Assembly: GCA_030637665.1 (NCBI GenBank)
Contig: DAOWGA010000125.1
Location: 1 to 9,908 of the forward strand
Length of the DNA: 9,908 bases
DNA from: Lysobacterales bacterium
Lineage (GTDB): Bacteria > Pseudomonadota > Gammaproteobacteria > Xanthomonadales > SZUA-36
Direction: 5' to 3'
The notes below the pieces were generated by a model. The model did not search any database. It was not told the origin of the DNA and saw only the letters and a program-made list of their open reading frames with translations. Positions 5,734 through 9,908 of the stretch are shown here, one piece after another. The translations under genes were made by a program, and so were the position numbers. The first letter of the stretch is position 1. Each line of letters opens with the position of its first letter.

Positions 5734-6732
5734 ATGGCTGAAATAACTAAGAATAGTCCCCTGACCGGCATATTGCTGGCTAACCTGGGCACGCCGACGG
5801 CGCCTGAACGTGGGCCGGTTGCAAAATTTCTGCGGGAATTTCTGTCTGACCCCCGGGTGGTGGATCTGCCGCGTTACCTGTGGCTGCCTTTGTTGTACCT
5901 GGTGATCATTCCCCTGCGCGCCGGCCGTTCTGCTGCCGCCTACCGGAAAATCTGGTGGCCGCAAGGCTCACCTCTGCTGATTTTGACCCGCAAGCTGGCT
6001 GATCGCCTGGCCGCAGACCTTGCCGGTGTTGCCAGGGTGGAAGTGGGTATGCGCTACGGCCAGCCTTCCATCCGACAGGGACTGAGAAGCCTGCGCGAGG
6101 CAGGTGTGGAAAAACTGACCGTAATACCTTTGTATCCGCAATACTCCGACACCACCACGGCGTCCATATACGATGCGGTTGATGAGGCTCTGATAGAAAT
6201 GGTCTGGAAGCCGGAGCTTGTGCGGGTACAGGATTACCACGAGCTGCCCGCCTGGGTTGCCGCTGTGGCAAATTCCGTTCGGAAATTCCGTGAATTTCAC
6301 GGGTCGGCGGAACGACTGATTTTTTCAATGCACGGCATTCCTCAGCGATACGTTGCCAATGGTGATCCTTATGAGGAACAGTGCCGCAAAAGTGTGCAAG
6401 CCATTGCGCAGGCACTGGGGCTCGAAGAAAGTGAATGGCTGCTGACCTACCAGTCGCGAGTAGGCCGTGAGGCCTGGTTACAGCCTTACACCGATATGAC
6501 CGTGAAAGCTTTGGCCGAATCCGGTGTGAAGCATGTGCAGGTGGTATGCCCGGGCTTTGCCGTCGATTGCCTGGAAACTCTGGAAGAAATTGCCATGCAA
6601 AATAATGAATTTTTCAAGGAATCCGGCGGTGAAAAACTGGAGTACATTCCAGCCCTGAACGACAACCAAGAACACGCCCGGGTTTTGCAACAAATGGTGG
6701 CCTTCTACAGCGGCCCCACGAACATGTTGTAG
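5734..6732 (+). CDS. hemH: Ferrochelatase
   Basis: A 332-residue enzyme that inserts Fe2+ into protoporphyrin IX, the last step of protoheme synthesis, at the inner face of the inner membrane. Landmarks are LLANLGTP (14-21), FLREFLSDPRVVDLPR (32-47), GSPL (78-81), GMRYG (105-109), LYPQYS (133-138), SMHGIP (198-203) and CPGFAVDCLETLEEI (272-286). His200 is the expected catalytic, metal-binding histidine, matching His194 of E. coli, and Glu281 is the usual acidic partner. The hydrophobic patch at 48-63 is the expected lip region near the membrane. Length matches the E. coli enzyme. AGGA lies 6 bases before the ATG. The last nine codons overlap the opposite-strand end of ilvA, so no intergenic terminator is possible between them. 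Confidence 0.97.
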   Translation: MAEITKNSPLTGILLANLGTPTAPERGPVAKFLREFLSDPRVVDLPRYLWLPLLYLVIIPLRAGRSAAAYRKIWWPQGSPLLILTRKLADRLAADLAGVARVEVGMRYGQPSIRQGLRSLREAGVEKLTVIPLYPQYSDTTTASIYDAVDEALIEMVWKPELVRVQDYHELPAWVAAVANSVRKFREFHGSAERLIFSMHGIPQRYVANGDPYEEQCRKSVQAIAQALGLEESEWLLTYQSRVGREAWLQPYTDMTVKALAESGVKHVQVVCPGFAVDCLETLEEIAMQNNEFFKESGGEKLEYIPALNDNQEHARVLQQMVAFYSGPTNML

Positions 6733-8279
6733 GCGGGATTGTCTTCTTCTGACTGGAATGCGTAGCCTGTTTTGTCGAGGAAGTTTTGGAAGCGGTCGTC
6801 ATCCTCGATGGGCACCTGGATGCCGAGCAGGACCCGACCGTATTCCGAGCCGTAGTTGCGGTAGTGAAACAGGCTGATGTTCCAGCCGCTTTTCATGCCG
6901 CGCAGGAAATCGAGCAGGGCGCCAGGACGTTCCGGAAACTGGAAGCGGTAAATCCGTTCATTGTCCACCCTGGAACGACCACCGACCATGTGCCGGATAT
7001 GCAGGCGCGCCATGTCGTTTTCGGACAGGTCACTTACCGGAAAGCCGTGCTCACGCAGTTGTTCGATAATTTCGCCTTTTTCCGCAAGGCCGTCTTTCAG
7101 GGCAATTCCTACAAAAATATGGGCGTCTGACTGATCTGCGTAACGGTAGTTGAATTCAGTGATTCCCCTGAGTCCAACAGTTTCACAGAAATCAAGGAAG
7201 CTCCCCGGATGTTCAGGAATGGTCACGCCGAGCAGGGCTTCCTGCTCCTCTCCAACCGCCGCCCTTTCGGCAATATGGCGCAGCCGTGCGAAATTGACAT
7301 TGGCGCCGGTCAAAACACTCGCCGCGTTGCCTTCGCATCCGGGCCGGCCCAGGAAATAGCGTTTCATTCCTGCGATGGCCAGCACACCGGCCGGTTCGGC
7401 GATAGCGCGGGTGTCCTCGTATACGTCCTGAACCGCAGCGCAAATCTCGTCGTTGTCAACCGTGATGATTTCATCCAGCAACTGGTGGCAGATGCTGAAC
7501 GTCAGATCGCCGGCCCGCTTGACGGCGACACCTTCAGCGAAATGGCCGATTTCCGGCAGATTAACGGGTTCGCCCGCCTCAAAGGCAGCTTTCATGGATG
7601 CAGATTCTTCAGCTTCCACGCCGATCAGCCGGATATTTGGATGCAGGTACTTGCTGACCAGGGCCATGCCAGATGCCAGCCCGCCGCCGCCCACCGGGAC
7701 AAACAGGTAATCGATGGGCGTACGGGCTTGCCGGAACAGTTCCAGTGCAATGGTTGCCTGGCCGGTGATTACTTCCGGATCGTCGTAAGGGTGGACGAAG
7801 ACCAGATTCTTTTCTTGCGCCAATTGCAGCGCATGCTCGCAGGCCGTATCGAAATCGTCACCGTGAATGATCACCGAGGCGTCCAGTTTCCGGACGGCAT
7901 TGATCTTTATATCCGGTGTGATGGCCGGCATGACGACGGTTGCATCGATGTCCATGTGGCGGGCGGCCATGGCCACGCCCTGGGCGTGATTGCCGGCAGA
8001 GGCGCAGATGATGCCTTGTTTTTTTTGCTCTTCATCCAGGCTCAGCAATTTGGCATAGGCGCCACGCAACTTGAAGGAGAACACCGACTGCAGGTCTTCG
8101 CGCTTGAGCAGAACACGCACCCCCAGCCGTTCAGTCAGCCCGGGCAACTCCTGCAAAGGCGTTTGTTGAACCAGGTCTTCCAGCCGGCACTGCATGACGC
8201 GAGGCATGTATTTATCGAACAGTGATTTGCGTGTCTTTTCACTGTCGGGTTTGATGCTCACGGGTGGTGATACGTTCAT
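6705..8279 (-). CDS. ilvA: Threonine ammonia-lyase, biosynthetic (threonine deaminase)
   Basis: A 524-residue PLP enzyme that converts threonine to 2-oxobutyrate and ammonia, the committed step of isoleucine synthesis. Lys70 in SFKLRGAY (68-75) is the PLP Schiff-base lysine. SAGNHAQG (94-101) binds the substrate and cofactor ring, and GGGG (197-200) holds the PLP phosphate. Two ACT-like regulatory domains follow, at about 345-416 and 440-516, each with a FPE/PEHPG-like entry (HPGS 357-360; RPGALL 451-456). Both are expected in the long, isoleucine-inhibited form, as opposed to the short catabolic TdcB. The first 30 residues are a variable extension compared with E. coli. The start is ATG at 8279, 28 bases after the leuB stop, with AGGA 11 bases upstream, so it probably shares the leu transcript. 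Confidence 0.97.
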   Translation of the reverse strand: MNVSPPVSIKPDSEKTRKSLFDKYMPRVMQCRLEDLVQQTPLQELPGLTERLGVRVLLKREDLQSVFSFKLRGAYAKLLSLDEEQKKQGIICASAGNHAQGVAMAARHMDIDATVVMPAITPDIKINAVRKLDASVIIHGDDFDTACEHALQLAQEKNLVFVHPYDDPEVITGQATIALELFRQARTPIDYLFVPVGGGGLASGMALVSKYLHPNIRLIGVEAEESASMKAAFEAGEPVNLPEIGHFAEGVAVKRAGDLTFSICHQLLDEIITVDNDEICAAVQDVYEDTRAIAEPAGVLAIAGMKRYFLGRPGCEGNAASVLTGANVNFARLRHIAERAAVGEEQEALLGVTIPEHPGSFLDFCETVGLRGITEFNYRYADQSDAHIFVGIALKDGLAEKGEIIEQLREHGFPVSDLSENDMARLHIRHMVGGRSRVDNERIYRFQFPERPGALLDFLRGMKSGWNISLFHYRNYGSEYGRVLLGIQVPIEDDDRFQNFLDKTGYAFQSEEDNPAYNMFVGPL

Positions 8280-8307
8280 GTCAATCTGAGTCCTGGGTGA
8301 CGGCTGT

Positions 8308-9420
8308 TCATTCCGCTGTTCGCCGTGAAGAGTCGTGGCTGGACAAGCGCTGGCATACCGTTTCGGTTATTTCCCGTGTGCCGAGACCATTCTCAACCAG
8401 GTCCACGGTGAGGATGCCGTCGTTCCAGCAACTGAATATGGTCTGCTCCAGGGCGTCAGCCTCCCGATTACAGCCGAGCGAATGGCGCAGCATCATCGCA
8501 ACGGACAGCAACATGGCATAAGGATTGGCAATGCCCTTGCCGGCAATATCAGGAGCGGAGCCGTGGACCGGCTCATACAAGCCGAATTGTTCTTCGTTCA
8601 GTGAGGCCGATGGAAGCAGGCCCAGGGATCCACACAGCATGGAAGCCTCGTCCGAGAGGATGTCTCCGAACAGGTTTTCGGTCAGCATCACGTCGAAATC
8701 GGCCGGCCGGCTCAGCAGGTGCATGGCGGCTGCATCCACGAACATGTTTTCTACCTGGACGTCCGGGAATTCATCCGCGATCACCTGGTGGACCACTTCG
8801 CGCCAGAGTCGCGAGGTCTCCAGCACGTTGGCTTTGTCCACCAGGGTAATCCTGCGATCACGCTGCTGTGCGATTCTGGCGGCAGCGCGGGTCACGCGCG
8901 TGATTTCTTCGCGGTTGTAACTGCAGATATCTTCAGCCTGACCGTCTTTGCGCCACTTTTTGCCGAAGTAGATTCCCCCCGTCAACTCCCTGACCAGCAT
9001 CAGGTCCACGTTTGCCAGGCGATCGGGTTTGATCGGCGAGAATCCATGCAGTGCAGGGTGGGTTACGATGGGGCGAAGGTTGCAGAACAGATTGAACTCG
9101 GCCCTGATTTTGAGCAGCCCCAGTTCCGGCCGTTTGTCAGCGGGATTGCCGTCCCATTTGGGGCCGCCGACCGCGCCGAGCAACGCGGCATCGGCCTTTC
9201 TGCAGGCATCGATGGTCGCCTGTGGCAAAGGTGAGCCGCCGGCATCGATGGCGGCGCCACCAATCAGTTGTTCATCCAGCTCGATACGGAGCCCGAACTG
9301 CTCTTCCATCACCGCCAGCACCTGGCAGGCGGATGCGTAAACCTCGGGCCCGATTCCGTCGCCGGGGAGGCCGACGACTTTGAAGGTCCGCTCCAGCCTA
9401 CTTGCTGTATCGCTGCTCAT
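8308..9420 (-). CDS. leuB: 3-isopropylmalate dehydrogenase
   Basis: A 370-residue cytosolic enzyme that oxidises and decarboxylates (2R,3S)-3-isopropylmalate with NAD+, the third dedicated leucine step. Visible family landmarks are GDGIGPE (20-26), GGPKWD (85-90), RAEFNLFCNLRP (106-117) with substrate-binding Arg106 and Arg116, RELTGGIYFG (144-153) with Tyr151, and VDKANVL (194-200) with catalytic Lys196. Further on are Asp229, the acidic pair Asp253/Asp257 in FGDILSDEAS (251-260) for Mg2+, and HGSAPDIAGKGIANP (286-300) for NAD. All key residues are intact and the length is usual. The ATG at 9420 overlaps the leuD end by 23 bases, which indicates translational coupling. ilvA follows 28 bases downstream. 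Confidence 0.98.
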   Translation of the reverse strand: MSSDTASRLERTFKVVGLPGDGIGPEVYASACQVLAVMEEQFGLRIELDEQLIGGAAIDAGGSPLPQATIDACRKADAALLGAVGGPKWDGNPADKRPELGLLKIRAEFNLFCNLRPIVTHPALHGFSPIKPDRLANVDLMLVRELTGGIYFGKKWRKDGQAEDICSYNREEITRVTRAAARIAQQRDRRITLVDKANVLETSRLWREVVHQVIADEFPDVQVENMFVDAAAMHLLSRPADFDVMLTENLFGDILSDEASMLCGSLGLLPSASLNEEQFGLYEPVHGSAPDIAGKGIANPYAMLLSVAMMLRHSLGCNREADALEQTIFSCWNDGILTVDLVENGLGTREITETVCQRLSSHDSSRRTAE

Positions 9421-9908
9421 AAGTGCTGATGTCCTGTTCGTGATCCAAAATAAAGTCCATTTGGTCGATCCCCCGTGTGATGCAATAGGCCGAGAACGGG
9501 TCTAGCGGGAATTCGCACTCGCCGTAGCCTTCTATGATCAGCTGGCGCTTGTGAATGTCGATCCGAACTGAGTGATCCGCTTCGGCCAGCAGATACTCGA
9601 GGACCGGCTTTTCAACGGTAATCGGCAACAGGCCGTTTTTCAGAGCATTGTTGCGGAAAATGTCCGCGAAGCTGTCACTGATCACGGCGCGGAAGCCAAA
9701 ATCCAGCAAGGCCCAGGGTGCGTGTTCACGCGAGGAGCCGCAACCGAAATTAGTACCGGCAACCAGAACCTGCTGGCGCCCGGGCTGGTATCCACGCAGG
9801 GGATTATCCTCCTTGTCGGAACCATCTTCATGGTAGCGCCAGCCATGGAAACAAAATTTGCCCATGCCTTCCCGCTCGGTGGTGGTGAGAAATCGTGCCG
9901 GAATGATC
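9398..9908 (-). CDS. leuD: 3-isopropylmalate dehydratase small subunit (5' end outside window)
   Basis: This is the C-terminal 169 codons of the small subunit. With LeuC it isomerises 2-isopropylmalate to 3-isopropylmalate. The reading frame stays open to the right edge: the codons before the internal ATG at 9865 read IIPARFLTTTEREG, the conserved early part of LeuD. The true start therefore lies beyond 9908, probably about 25-30 codons further. Family motifs are GTNFGCGSSREHAPWAL, the central signature of the swivelling domain, then FADIFRNNALKNGLLPI, a substrate-site region, and the late FPLDPF. No break or frameshift is visible. The 3' end overlaps leuB. leuC is expected just outside the window on the right, but this cannot be seen. 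Confidence 0.97.
   Translation of the reverse strand, partial: IIPARFLTTTEREGMGKFCFHGWRYHEDGSDKEDNPLRGYQPGRQQVLVAGTNFGCGSSREHAPWALLDFGFRAVISDSFADIFRNNALKNGLLPITVEKPVLEYLLAEADHSVRIDIHKRQLIIEGYGECEFPLDPFSAYCITRGIDQMDFILDHEQDISTYEQRYSK

Noticed and set aside
7209..8225. A 338-codon open frame on the plus strand opposite ilvA
   Set aside because: It lies wholly inside ilvA, which has intact catalytic motifs. Its translation shows no recognisable domain and is the usual GC-rich antisense shadow.
8719..9234. A 171-codon open frame on the plus strand opposite leuB
   Set aside because: It is the antisense shadow of a fully intact leuB, with no domain pattern of its own.

Overview
The window reads as ordinary chromosome from a gammaproteobacterium. 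The evidence is a three-component Tat operon (tatA, tatB and tatC as separate genes), a proteobacterial-type ferrochelatase, a biosynthetic threonine deaminase with two C-terminal ACT-like domains, a leuD-leuB pair of the bacterial type, and a protein with an IPTL-CTERM sorting tail. Genus or order cannot be fixed from these genes. The DNA is moderately GC-rich and densely coding, with no transposase, integrase, phage gene, tRNA, rRNA or CRISPR array visible. Eleven protein genes are supported, one of them cut by the right edge.

Layout. Positions 1-137 are non-coding apart from a possible 24-base gene end, and hold a nested inverted repeat and a weak candidate terminator. A rhomboid-type intramembrane protease (138-737, minus, TTG start) diverges from a LOG-family nucleotide phosphoribohydrolase (831-1448, plus). 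The LOG gene is followed closely by a multi-span membrane protein resembling the BPSS1780 family (1479-2315, plus). Convergent with these is the Tat operon tatA-tatB-tatC (3750 down to 2350, minus), with tatB and tatC overlapping. Upstream of tatA on the same strand is a 535-residue secreted protein with a propeller-like N-terminal half, a cysteine-rich C-terminal half and an IPTL-CTERM anchor (3832-5439). A 294-base divergent spacer leads to hemH (5734-6732, plus). The hemH 3' end overlaps the 3' end of ilvA (6705-8279, minus). ilvA is the last visible gene of a minus-strand cluster leuD-leuB-ilvA (leuD runs off the right edge at 9908).

How the genes work together. leuD and leuB supply steps 2 and 3 of leucine synthesis. 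ilvA supplies 2-oxobutyrate for isoleucine, so the cluster joins two branched-chain pathways on what is probably one transcript. TatABC builds the twin-arginine translocase for folded proteins. The IPTL-CTERM protein has a Sec-type signal without a twin arginine, so its position beside tat does not make it a Tat cargo.

The least ordinary features are small. There are two in-frame short tandem repeats in one operon (21 bp in tatB, 9 bp in tatC), an IPTL motif with Tyr where Trp is usual, and a 28-base tail-to-tail coding overlap of hemH and ilvA. I found no convincing evidence of a previously undescribed multi-gene system.
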